From assembly GCF_036226405.1 (NCBI RefSeq), contig NZ_CP108464.1, positions 1,178,001-1,242,000 of the forward strand: DNA of 64,000 bases. The letters are read 5' to 3'. Shown piece by piece: positions 28,703 to 36,429 of this stretch (the stretch's first letter is position 1; each line of letters opens with the position of its first letter). Source of the stretch: Streptomyces sp. NBC_01260. GTDB lineage: Bacteria; Actinomycetota; Actinomycetes; Streptomycetales; Streptomycetaceae. A program made the translations under genes and the position numbers. The notes under the pieces are model-generated. The model ran no database searches. It saw only the letters and a list, made by a program, of their open reading frames with translations, and was not told the origin of the DNA.

Positions 28703-28765
28703 AGGTGGATCCTTCGATGTGATGTTCGTGGTGAGAGCCGGTGCCGACAAGCGGGGTGTGCGCGT

Positions 28766-30286
28766 TCAGCGGAGCGCGCGATGTGACGGCGCCAATCCGA
28801 GGCGAATCGCCTGCCCGCGGAACTTCGCCTTCGCCTTCGACTCGACCTGCCGGATACGTTCGCGAGTGACACCGAAGACCACTCCGAGCTCCTCCAACGT
28901 GGCCGGCTCGTCACCGTCGAGGCCGGTCCTTCGAATGAGGATGTGCCGCTCCCGCTCGACCAGGCCCTCCAACGCCAGCCGCACGCGCGCCTGAAGCTCC
29001 TTGCGGAGCAGCACGACAAGCGGTCCGGGAAGCCGGCTCGGCCCGATGATGAGGTTTCCCAATGCCGTGTCGTCGCCGATGATTCGGTCCAACGAGTCGG
29101 TAGGGCGGCTGATCCTGCGTACCTCCTCCACCTGGACGAACGTCAGGCCCGTGGCGTAGGCGACGTTGTCGACGGTCCTGGGGCGGCCTTCGTTCAGGAG
29201 ATTGCGCTCGGCGTTGGCGACCTTGCTGACACGCTCATGGATGTACACGGGAATCCGGATCGTGGTGCCTTCGTCGGCGATGGCGCGGCTGATGCTCTGC
29301 TTGATCCACCACGTCGCGTAGGTGGAGAATTTGAAGCCCTTGGAGCCGTCGAACTTCCGGGCCGCGCGCAGCAGTCCGAACATCCCATGCTGGTCGAGAT
29401 CATCACCGTCGAGTCCACGCCCCTCGTAATGACGGGCGATCTTCCACGCCAACCGCTGGTTGTGGAGGACCAGGCACTCATATGCGCGCCACCGCTCACC
29501 GGTGCGCGAAAGCCCAGCGATCTCCTCTTTTGGAACGTCACGGCCAAGGTCCCCGGTACCTCCGCGCAGGAGGACGGCGAGCCCCACCTCCTCTTCCGCT
29601 TTCAGTAGCGTTTTGTAACGATCCCGACACCACCGGTCCTCCTCCAGTGCGGCCCGGGCCGCACGGACGGCACCCTCATGCTGTGCCTCCAGCGCGGAGA
29701 CAGACACTCTGTCCCGCTTCTTGCCGCTCGACGGCTTGGGGGACGCCGAAGCGACCGGGGACACGGTTCCGGAACGAACCGGGAGCGGTCGCGTCACCGG
29801 GAAGTCCGCGGTCAGTCCCTGTGTGTCGGCGGCGCTGAGCCCGTGCAGCCGCGCGACGCCGTCGCGGGCGAGCCTGCTGACCGTGCCGCCGGAGTCGGCG
29901 TAGCGCGCCAGCATGCGACGGGCCGACGCCAGGCGCTTGGCCGCCTCGGAAGGCACGAGCGAGGGCAGTACGGGTGCGGCCACCGGCTCGGTCTTGGCCG
30001 TCCGGGGCAAAGATGATGGCCTCACCACACCGGAGGGCTTGGAGGCGATCTGAGATTTCGGTTCGAGCGTTCGACGCGGCGACCTCACGCGAATCCCCTC
30101 GGCGGCCAGGCCGCTACGGAGACCCCGTCGCTGTTCATCCGACGTGAGCCCGAGGAGGGCCGCCTCCGCGACGAAGACCCGCTGACTCACCACGCCCGCA
30201 CGGGTCGCACAACTCTTCAGCCGCTCGATGACGGAGGGCAACTCCGCAGCGATGGCCTGCCGTTCCGTGCCCAGGTCCCCACCCAT
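28766..30286 (-). CDS. Sigma-70-family factor at the head of the drmAB operon
   Basis: A 506-aa sigma factor. Residues 10-55 resemble sigma region 1.1 (VIERLKSCATRAGVVSQRVF, RRGLRSGLAAEGIRV), and about 60-240 is a divergent linker. Region 2 lies near 270-350 (NQRLAWKIARHYEGRGLDGD, FKFSTYATWWIKQSISRAIA), region 3 near 345-420 and a helix-turn-helix region 4 at the end (LEELGVVFGVTRERIRQVES). It is close to group 2/3 factors and has no ECF brevity. ATG 30286 has AGGGG upstream. The gene precedes drmA by 63 bp on the same strand, so it may direct transcription of the defence operon or be used in sensing infection; this is inference. Confidence 0.85.
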   Translation of the reverse strand: MGGDLGTERQAIAAELPSVIERLKSCATRAGVVSQRVFVAEAALLGLTSDEQRRGLRSGLAAEGIRVRSPRRTLEPKSQIASKPSGVVRPSSLPRTAKTEPVAAPVLPSLVPSEAAKRLASARRMLARYADSGGTVSRLARDGVARLHGLSAADTQGLTADFPVTRPLPVRSGTVSPVASASPKPSSGKKRDRVSVSALEAQHEGAVRAARAALEEDRWCRDRYKTLLKAEEEVGLAVLLRGGTGDLGRDVPKEEIAGLSRTGERWRAYECLVLHNQRLAWKIARHYEGRGLDGDDLDQHGMFGLLRAARKFDGSKGFKFSTYATWWIKQSISRAIADEGTTIRIPVYIHERVSKVANAERNLLNEGRPRTVDNVAYATGLTFVQVEEVRRISRPTDSLDRIIGDDTALGNLIIGPSRLPGPLVVLLRKELQARVRLALEGLVERERHILIRRTGLDGDEPATLEELGVVFGVTRERIRQVESKAKAKFRGQAIRLGLAPSHRALR

Positions 30287-30348
30287 TACGCACCCCTGAC
30301 ATCCAGAGCCTTCCTCACCGCTACGAAGAGAGCGGGTTGGCGTGCCTT

Positions 30349-30378
30349 ACTCTAGAGTCGACCCGTTTACAACGTCAA
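30349..30378 (-). promoter_or_regulatory. Probable promoter of the sigma factor-drmAB operon
   Basis: Reading the minus strand, TTGACG (30373-30378) and TAGAGT (30349-30354) are separated by 18 bp, a good housekeeping-type promoter. It is 63 bp upstream of the sigma-factor start, within a 283-bp divergent region shared with mcrB. No convincing counterpart for the mcrB side was found. Confidence 0.6.
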
Positions 30379-30569
30379 CAGAACCTTCCGGAAAGCTCCC
30401 TCCTCCGCACCCAATCTCGAGTGCGATCCCAGCCAGCAATGACCCGCAGGGCGCAGTTGGAGCACGCCTGACGCATAGTCTCGCCCACGTGTGGAAATTG
30501 AAGCCGTTAGCACCGTCAACGGATACACTGCTCGCAAGCCCGCCCTCGTCGCACGGAAGGCCGCCCTCC

Positions 30570-32342
30570 ATGCAGCACCCGGACTACCCCGAGTTCCGCC
30601 TCAAGCTTCCCGGCGGCGGTCCCACCGCGCACGGATGCCTCCTCACCGAATTCGGGAACAACGGCTCCCTCAGGTTTCTGGTACGCCGGGGGTCACCTGT
30701 CAGCGCCCTCGAATGGCCCGGCCTGAGCGACCACACCCGTCGGCAGCGGACCGCACTCCGCGCCGACGGCTCCCTCACCGACGCCCCCGACGACGTGAGC
30801 CGGTACTGGCTGGCGACCCGGGACATCGAATGCAACTCCGCCTCCGCCGCCGCCTCACTCGTCATCGGCTACGGCGTGAGCGGCCCGGAGGCGTGGCGGG
30901 ACGCCTCCGGCCATCCGCTCTCGGACTACCTCACCCCGAGCTGGCGCGCGCCGCGCAAGTCCTGGCTGGTGCGCGGTTCCAACGTGTCCGGCAGGGATCT
31001 TGTGCATCGGATGTGGCTGAGCGAAGGGCTTGTCTCCCTGTCCGGCGCCCACCTGCCGCCACTGGATGAGCAGGACCCGACGAAGAGCAGCCTGCGCCGA
31101 TACGTCGAGGACGGCTACGAAGGCACCGCCTCCTACAGTCAGAAGCGTGGCCTGGTCGACGACCTGCACGCCTTCCTGACGCAGATGCGCGTCGGAGACA
31201 CCCTCACCACCCTGTCCGAGGGGCAGCTCCATCTCGGGCAGATCACCGGCGAGGCCCAGCAGACCGACTCCCCCGGCGGTCTGACCAACCTGCGGCGCAC
31301 CGTCTCATGGCAGCCTGAGGGGCATCCGTACGACGAACTGCCGGAAGAACTGCAGCAGAAGCTCTCCGTGCAGCACGACGTCGTAGATCTGACCTCCGTC
31401 GCGGATTCACTCGCCACGCTCGGCGCCCCTGCTGCCCCGGTCGCAGACGAGGAAGTACCCCCGGCGCTGGCGAAGGAACTGGCACTGCCCCCGGTCACGG
31501 ATGCTCTCGCCTCGGAACTCCTGATCCACGACCGGGCCTGGCTCGACGAAGTACGAGACCTTCTCTGGGACGAACGGCAGTTGGTTCTCTACGGGCCGCC
31601 TGGAACCGGCAAAACCTACCTGGCGATGAAGCTCGCCGAGCACTTCGGGGGCGGCGCCGAGCAGGTCAAGTTGGTGCAGTTCCACCCGTCGTACGCGTAC
31701 GAGGACTTCTTCGAGGGGTTTCGTCCCGTCGAGGATCCGGAGACCCGCGAGGTCGCGTTCCGACTGAACGCCGGCCCGCTGCGTGAGCTCGCCGACCTCG
31801 CGTCGCGAGACGGAAACAAGCACATCCCGTACTTCCTGATCATCGATGAGATCAACCGCGCCAATCTGGCCAAGGTGTTCGGCGAGCTGTACTTCCTGCT
31901 GGAGTACCGCAAGAAGACGGTCCGCCTCACCTATTCCGGGGACGACTTCGCCCTGCCGCCCAACCTGTTCGTGATCGGCACCATGAACACCGCCGACCGC
32001 TCCATCGCTCTCGTCGACGCCGCGATGCGCCGCCGGTTCGCCTTCATAGAGCTCTCCCCCCGCACCGAACCGACGCGCGGACTGCTGGCCCGTTGGCTTG
32101 AGCGCGAAGGCAAGGACGACGAGCCCGCCCGCCTCCTCGACACCCTCAACAACCGTCTGGCAGACCCCGACTTCGCCATCGGCCCTTCGTACCTGATGAA
32201 GCCCGGCGCCTATCGGACCGGGGGTCTCGATCGCACGTGGCGGACGAAGATCCTTCCGTTGCTGAACGAGTACCACTACGGCGAGGGCATCGACGTCGAG
32301 GACCGGTACGGGCTCGACGCCCTGCGGAAGGCACAGGGGTGA
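30570..32342 (+). CDS. mcrB: McrB-like GTPase of a modification-dependent restriction system
   Basis: A 590-aa protein from ATG 30570 (GGAAGG upstream); the open frame runs back to 30342 but that part does not look coded. The C-terminal half is an McrB AAA+ GTPase: Walker A LYGPPGTGKTYLAMKLAEHF at about 343, the McrB signature VQFHPSYAYEDFFEGFRPV, Walker B FLIIDEINRANLAKVFGE near 424, and the guanine-specificity motif IGTMNTADRSI near 468 followed by DAAMRRRFAFIEL. The N-terminal 230 residues should recognise modified bases; they are unlike the standard McrB DNA-binding domain. Stop and mcrC start overlap (GTGA). Confidence 0.92.
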   Translation: MQHPDYPEFRLKLPGGGPTAHGCLLTEFGNNGSLRFLVRRGSPVSALEWPGLSDHTRRQRTALRADGSLTDAPDDVSRYWLATRDIECNSASAAASLVIGYGVSGPEAWRDASGHPLSDYLTPSWRAPRKSWLVRGSNVSGRDLVHRMWLSEGLVSLSGAHLPPLDEQDPTKSSLRRYVEDGYEGTASYSQKRGLVDDLHAFLTQMRVGDTLTTLSEGQLHLGQITGEAQQTDSPGGLTNLRRTVSWQPEGHPYDELPEELQQKLSVQHDVVDLTSVADSLATLGAPAAPVADEEVPPALAKELALPPVTDALASELLIHDRAWLDEVRDLLWDERQLVLYGPPGTGKTYLAMKLAEHFGGGAEQVKLVQFHPSYAYEDFFEGFRPVEDPETREVAFRLNAGPLRELADLASRDGNKHIPYFLIIDEINRANLAKVFGELYFLLEYRKKTVRLTYSGDDFALPPNLFVIGTMNTADRSIALVDAAMRRRFAFIELSPRTEPTRGLLARWLEREGKDDEPARLLDTLNNRLADPDFAIGPSYLMKPGAYRTGGLDRTWRTKILPLLNEYHYGEGIDVEDRYGLDALRKAQG

Positions 32343-33673
32343 ACACTCTGAGGAGCGCAGGCTGTGCCACTTCAGCGGCATCATCGCGCCGCCCCGCCAG
32401 CTCGGGCCTGTTGATCACGCTGCGCGAGCACGCCACGGCCCGCTCCATCCCGCTCGACGCCGTCACCGGTCGCGCACTGGCCGTCTCCGGCGTGCTGAAG
32501 AGCGCCACCCCCGATCCCGAACGACCCGGCAACTGGCTCCTGCGGGCAGGCAGCCGCGTCGGGGCCATCCGCCTCCCGGTCGCCGCCCCGCGTGTCCCGA
32601 CCACCCGGGCGCACGATGCAGTGACGCTGCGCATCGTGCCGAAGACCCCCGTCCGTCGCCTGTTCTTTCTCCTCGGCTTCAGCCTCGACCCCGCACGGGC
32701 CTGGCGGCAGGAGCGCGACGGCACCGTCGACATCGGCGCGCACGAGGACGTCGTGCCCGCACTCGCGTACGCCGTGGAGCGGCAGATCGACCGTGCTTTG
32801 CGCCAAGGGCTCCTTCAGGGCTACCAGCGGGTGGAGGAGTCGGCGCTGGTCCTACGTGGGCGGGTCCGCGAGGCGGAGCAGATCCGGCGTCACTTCGGCC
32901 GGACCCCGCCGGTCGAGATCACGTACGACGCCTACACCGCGGACACCCCGGAGAACCGGATCCTGCGCGCGGCCTGCGAAGCTCTGCTCCGGCTTCCTGA
33001 CGTCCCCGGCGACGTGCGGCGGCGGCTGGGCCATCAACGGGTGCGGCTCGCCGATGCCGCGCCACTGATCCGAGGCCGGGACCTGCCCGAGTGGACGCCC
33101 TCCCGGCTCAACGCCCGCTACCAGCCCGCGCTGCGGCTCTCCGAGGCAGTTCTCCGCGGCACATCGCCCGAGCACCGGGCCGGTGGACTTTCCCTCGATG
33201 GGTTCCTCTTCGACATGAACGTCCTCTTCGAGGACTTCGTCACCGGGGCCCTGCGCGAGGCCGTCCGTGAGCACGGGTTCACCGGACGGCTCCAAGACCC
33301 GCATCACCTCGACACCGCTTGCAAAGTCCGGATGCGCCCGGACCTGGTCGTCCACCGGCCGGACGGGCGTACCCCGGTCGCGGTCGTCGACGCCAAGTAC
33401 AAGACGGATAAGACCGGCTCGTACCCGAGCGCGGACCTGTACCAGATGCTTGCCTACTGCACTGTTCTCGGCCTGCGCGAGGGGCACCTGGTGTACGCCG
33501 CCGGACAGCACGGAGAGCGGTTCCACGAGGTGCGCGGCAGCGGCCGGCCGGGCGGCTACGGAAGCGTGCGCCTGTACCAGCACGTGCTGGACCTGGACCG
33601 TGATCCGGCCGAATTGCTGGACACGTTCAGGGCCTTGGCCGCCCGCCTGGCGGCCGATCACCATCAACAATGA
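32339..33673 (+). CDS. mcrC: McrC-like endonuclease subunit
   Basis: A 444-aa protein starting at GTG 32339 inside the mcrB stop (GTGA). The N-terminal half is the McrC adaptor domain. The C-terminal half is a PD-(D/E)xK nuclease: KVRMRPDLVVHRP carries the catalytic aspartate at about residue 333 and VAVVDAKYK the DxK pair at about 351, followed by the usual SADLYQMLAYC. McrC is recruited to the McrB GTPase ring and cuts methylated or otherwise modified DNA. With the methylase 28 kb upstream, the island could restrict both unmodified and foreign-modified phage DNA. Confidence 0.92.
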   Translation: MNTLRSAGCATSAASSRRPASSGLLITLREHATARSIPLDAVTGRALAVSGVLKSATPDPERPGNWLLRAGSRVGAIRLPVAAPRVPTTRAHDAVTLRIVPKTPVRRLFFLLGFSLDPARAWRQERDGTVDIGAHEDVVPALAYAVERQIDRALRQGLLQGYQRVEESALVLRGRVREAEQIRRHFGRTPPVEITYDAYTADTPENRILRAACEALLRLPDVPGDVRRRLGHQRVRLADAAPLIRGRDLPEWTPSRLNARYQPALRLSEAVLRGTSPEHRAGGLSLDGFLFDMNVLFEDFVTGALREAVREHGFTGRLQDPHHLDTACKVRMRPDLVVHRPDGRTPVAVVDAKYKTDKTGSYPSADLYQMLAYCTVLGLREGHLVYAAGQHGERFHEVRGSGRPGGYGSVRLYQHVLDLDRDPAELLDTFRALAARLAADHHQQ

Positions 33674-33731
33674 TCTACGGGTACACGCTCCACGTGCATG
33701 ATCCGTGTTCACACACACCGGGGGGAATCTG

Positions 33732-35873
33732 ATGCCACGTCTCGCATTCGCCAATAGCTTCTGGGACGGATACGACAGTCTGGAGAAGCCGATCCGTGCT
33801 GGTGTGCGCAAGGCGATGGCCAAGTTCCAGGCCCTGACCGTCGCCGAACTCAACGCCGACAAGGGTCTCCACCTGGAGAGTGTCGAGCGGGCCCGCGACC
33901 CGCGGATGCGAACCATCCGGATCAGCGACTTCTGGCGTGGAGTCGTCCTCGCCCCGGACGACGGCAGTGACGTCTTCCTGCTGGTGAACGTTCTTCCGCA
34001 TGACGACGCGTACAGCTGGGCGGCCAAGCGCCTCTACAGCGCGAACACCGCGACGCGCGCCCTGGAAGTCCGCAACGCGGTCGCGCTCGACCAGCTGACG
34101 CCTCTGTACGAGGAGGCCGCGCGTACGGCGCCGGAACTACTCTTCGCGAAGGTGTCGGACGGCGCGCTGCGCGAACTCGGCATCGATCATCAGGTACTGC
34201 GCGCGGTCCGTTCGATTGCGGACAAAGCACAGCTGGAGGCGTTCGCCACACTTCTGCCCGAGGACCAGCTGGAAGTGCTGCAGTACCTCGCCGAAGGGTT
34301 CGGCCCCGACGAGGTCTACCGGGACGTCGTCGCCGTACGCCGGCCGGTCGACGCGCCCGCGGAGCCGGTCGAGGACCTCGCGACCGTGATCGCGAACACC
34401 TCCGCACGCATCCGGCTCGTCACCGGGCCGCAGGAGCTCGCAGAGGTGCTGGACAAGCCGTTCGCCGCGTGGCGCGTCTTCCTCCACCCGTCGCAGCGCC
34501 GCGTCGCCTACCGCACTTCCTACGGTGGTCCGGTGCAGGTCACCGGCGGCCCGGGGACAGGCAAGACGGTCGCCGCCCTGCATCGCGTCAAGCACCTGCT
34601 CGGGCGTGCCGACGGGAGTCGTGTTCTCCTGACAACATTCACCAACGCTCTGGCCGCCGGCCTGCGCGAGAACCTCGCGCTGCTCCTGGACGACGACCAG
34701 GATCTACTGAAGCGCGTCGACATCACCACCGTCGACGCGTTCGCGAGCACGGTCGTCCGAAACCATGACGCGCGGCCCGCACAGCCCGTCGGTGACCGAG
34801 TACAGCGGCAGCTGTGGGGCAAGGTCGTCAAGCGTCTCCGGCTGCCGTTCAGCGAGCAGTTCCTGGCGCAGGAGTACCGGCACATCGTCCTCGGGCAGGA
34901 CGTCCGCGATCTCGCTTCCTACCTCTCGGTCTCGCGCCGCGGTCGCGGCACGGCTCTCGGGGCCGGACGGCGGAATTTGGTGTGGGAAGCTGTCGAACAA
35001 TTCGAGCGGCTACTGCAGGAGCGGGGGGAGACCACGCACCTGAGCGTGTGCGCCCGCGCTGCCGAACTGCTGAGCGAGCACGGCCCGGCGTACCGGCACA
35101 TCGTCGTCGACGAGGCGCAGGACCTGCACCCCGCTCAATGGCGGGTGCTGCGTGAAGCCGTCGCGGCCGGACCGGACGATCTCTTCCTCACCGGCGATCC
35201 TCATCAGCGGATCTACGATTCCCGCGTCACGCTCGGGTCTCTCGGGGTGCAGACCGCCGGCCGCAGTTTCCGGCTTCGCGTCAACTACCGTTCCACAGAG
35301 GAGATTCTCTCCTGGTCGGCACGACTCCTGGCACCGGTGACGGTGGAGGCGATGGACGGCGAGGGCAATGATTCACTCGCCGGCTACCGCTCCTTGCTGC
35401 ACGGCCGCCGCCCGGAGGCCGTGGGCTGCGCGAGCCAGCAGGATGAGGCATCGGCGCTGGCAGAACGGATTCAGGAGTGGATCGCAGACGGCGTGGCACC
35501 GGCCGAGATCGGGGTCAGCGCACGGTTCAACCTGACCCTCGACAAGGCCGCGGACCACCTACGGATGGCCGGGATTCCCGTCACACGGGTCAAGGGGTCG
35601 ATTCCGCCCGGCTCAGAGGGTGTACGCCTTGCGACGATGCATGCCATGAAGGGGCTGGAGTTCCGTGCGGTCGCCGTGCTCGGCGTCTCGGCGGGTGTGA
35701 TGCCGTTCGCTCGGGAGATCACACCCGCCGAGGTGGATTGGCTTCAGCACGAGGGCGACATCCTTCGCGAACGCTGCCTACTGTTCGTCGCCTGTACGCG
35801 CGCCCGGGAGGTGCTAAGGGTGTCGTGGAGCGGGAAGGCAAGCGAGTTCATCCCGGTGGCTGTAGGCGCTTAG
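33732..35873 (+). CDS. RelE-like domain fused to a UvrD-type SF1 helicase
   Basis: A 713-aa protein from ATG 33732 (GGGGGA upstream). Residues 1-110 resemble the RelE/ParE fold: FANSFWDGYDSLEKPIRAGV, then RTIRISDFWRGVVLAPDDG and VFLLVNVLPHDDAYSWAAKR, the last two matching RelE core strands and the H(D/E)xAY.WA helix. The helicase follows: Walker A VTGGPGTGKTVAALHRVKHL near 271, Walker B VVDEAQDLHPAQW near 457, LTGDPHQRIYD, NYRSTEEIL, and motifs V/VI in TMHAMKGLEFRAVAV and LFVACTRAREVLRVSW. It lies 58 bp after mcrC on the same strand and is probably part of that operon. The RelE-like part may sense RNA or nucleotides rather than act as a toxin. Confidence 0.85.
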   Translation: MPRLAFANSFWDGYDSLEKPIRAGVRKAMAKFQALTVAELNADKGLHLESVERARDPRMRTIRISDFWRGVVLAPDDGSDVFLLVNVLPHDDAYSWAAKRLYSANTATRALEVRNAVALDQLTPLYEEAARTAPELLFAKVSDGALRELGIDHQVLRAVRSIADKAQLEAFATLLPEDQLEVLQYLAEGFGPDEVYRDVVAVRRPVDAPAEPVEDLATVIANTSARIRLVTGPQELAEVLDKPFAAWRVFLHPSQRRVAYRTSYGGPVQVTGGPGTGKTVAALHRVKHLLGRADGSRVLLTTFTNALAAGLRENLALLLDDDQDLLKRVDITTVDAFASTVVRNHDARPAQPVGDRVQRQLWGKVVKRLRLPFSEQFLAQEYRHIVLGQDVRDLASYLSVSRRGRGTALGAGRRNLVWEAVEQFERLLQERGETTHLSVCARAAELLSEHGPAYRHIVVDEAQDLHPAQWRVLREAVAAGPDDLFLTGDPHQRIYDSRVTLGSLGVQTAGRSFRLRVNYRSTEEILSWSARLLAPVTVEAMDGEGNDSLAGYRSLLHGRRPEAVGCASQQDEASALAERIQEWIADGVAPAEIGVSARFNLTLDKAADHLRMAGIPVTRVKGSIPPGSEGVRLATMHAMKGLEFRAVAVLGVSAGVMPFAREITPAEVDWLQHEGDILRERCLLFVACTRAREVLRVSWSGKASEFIPVAVGA

Positions 35874-36368
35874 CGGCGCGTTCCGAGTACGCCTCGCGTC
35901 CGACGCCGGATACCGGCCCCGCTGGGCGACCCGGAGTCCACCCTGATCCTGACGTTCGGCGAGGCGTATCCCATCGATCCCCCGGATCCCGATGAGTACG
36001 GGCACGACTCGCTCGTCGAGCTGATCGGGGACTGGGCCGCGCTGCCGGGCTGGGAGCTGCTCGAGGAGCCCGCCGAGGCGGATTGCGAGGCCGTGCTCGA
36101 CCGGGCGGCGGAGGCCGTCGCCGCCGAGCTCGGTCCACCCCTGCGCACCCTTCGTGCCAACGACTGGCTCGGTCTTGGGCCTCATCTGCGGTGCCGGATA
36201 TGGCGCATGGGCGAGCACGGGGTCGTGCTCGCCCCGCGCGAGGACGGCGGGCCCTACGGCTATCTGACCCATCTGACGCTGACCGTGCACCCCTGGCCGG
36301 CGGGCGAGGAGCTGCCGGCCGGGGACGAGGACTGTCTGCGACTGGTGCGGGACCGCATCATCCTGTGA
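35874..36368 (+). pseudogene. 5'-truncated conserved protein at the island edge
   Basis: A frame that codes strongly from about 35922 (LGDPESTLILTFGEAYPIDP, then DEYGHDSLVELIGDWAALPG) to a stop at 36366-36368 (...LRLVRDRIIL). It has no ATG, GTG or TTG before 36093, where a GTG would remove the first 57 residues of evident coding sequence. CTG 35922 is the only near-start. The frame is closed at 5' by the stop of the UvrD-type gene itself. The simplest reading is that the original 5' end was lost when the defence island joined here. I do not recognise the family. Confidence 0.55.
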
Positions 36369-36378
36369 CGCGGCGGGT

Positions 36379-36418
36379 GGCCGGTCCGCGGGGTCCGGCG
36401 GGACTCAGCGGACCGGCC
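36379..36418. terminator. Bidirectional terminator between convergent genes
   Basis: Perfect 11-bp inverted repeat GGCCGGTCCGC (36379-36389) and GCGGACCGGCC (36408-36418) with an 18-nt loop, sited between the end of the truncated ORF and the end of the chitinase gene. No T-run, as is usual in Streptomyces. Confidence 0.75.
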
Positions 36419-36429
36419 GTGGGGAACGG

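Noticed and set aside
25658..28786. 1042-aa open frame opposite drmA
   Set aside because: Shadow of drmA; no ribosome site or domain, and drmA has all helicase motifs.
30342..30569. 76-residue N-terminal extension of McrB
   Set aside because: Overlaps the divergent promoter, lacks a ribosome site and has low-complexity composition; ATG 30570 is better supported.
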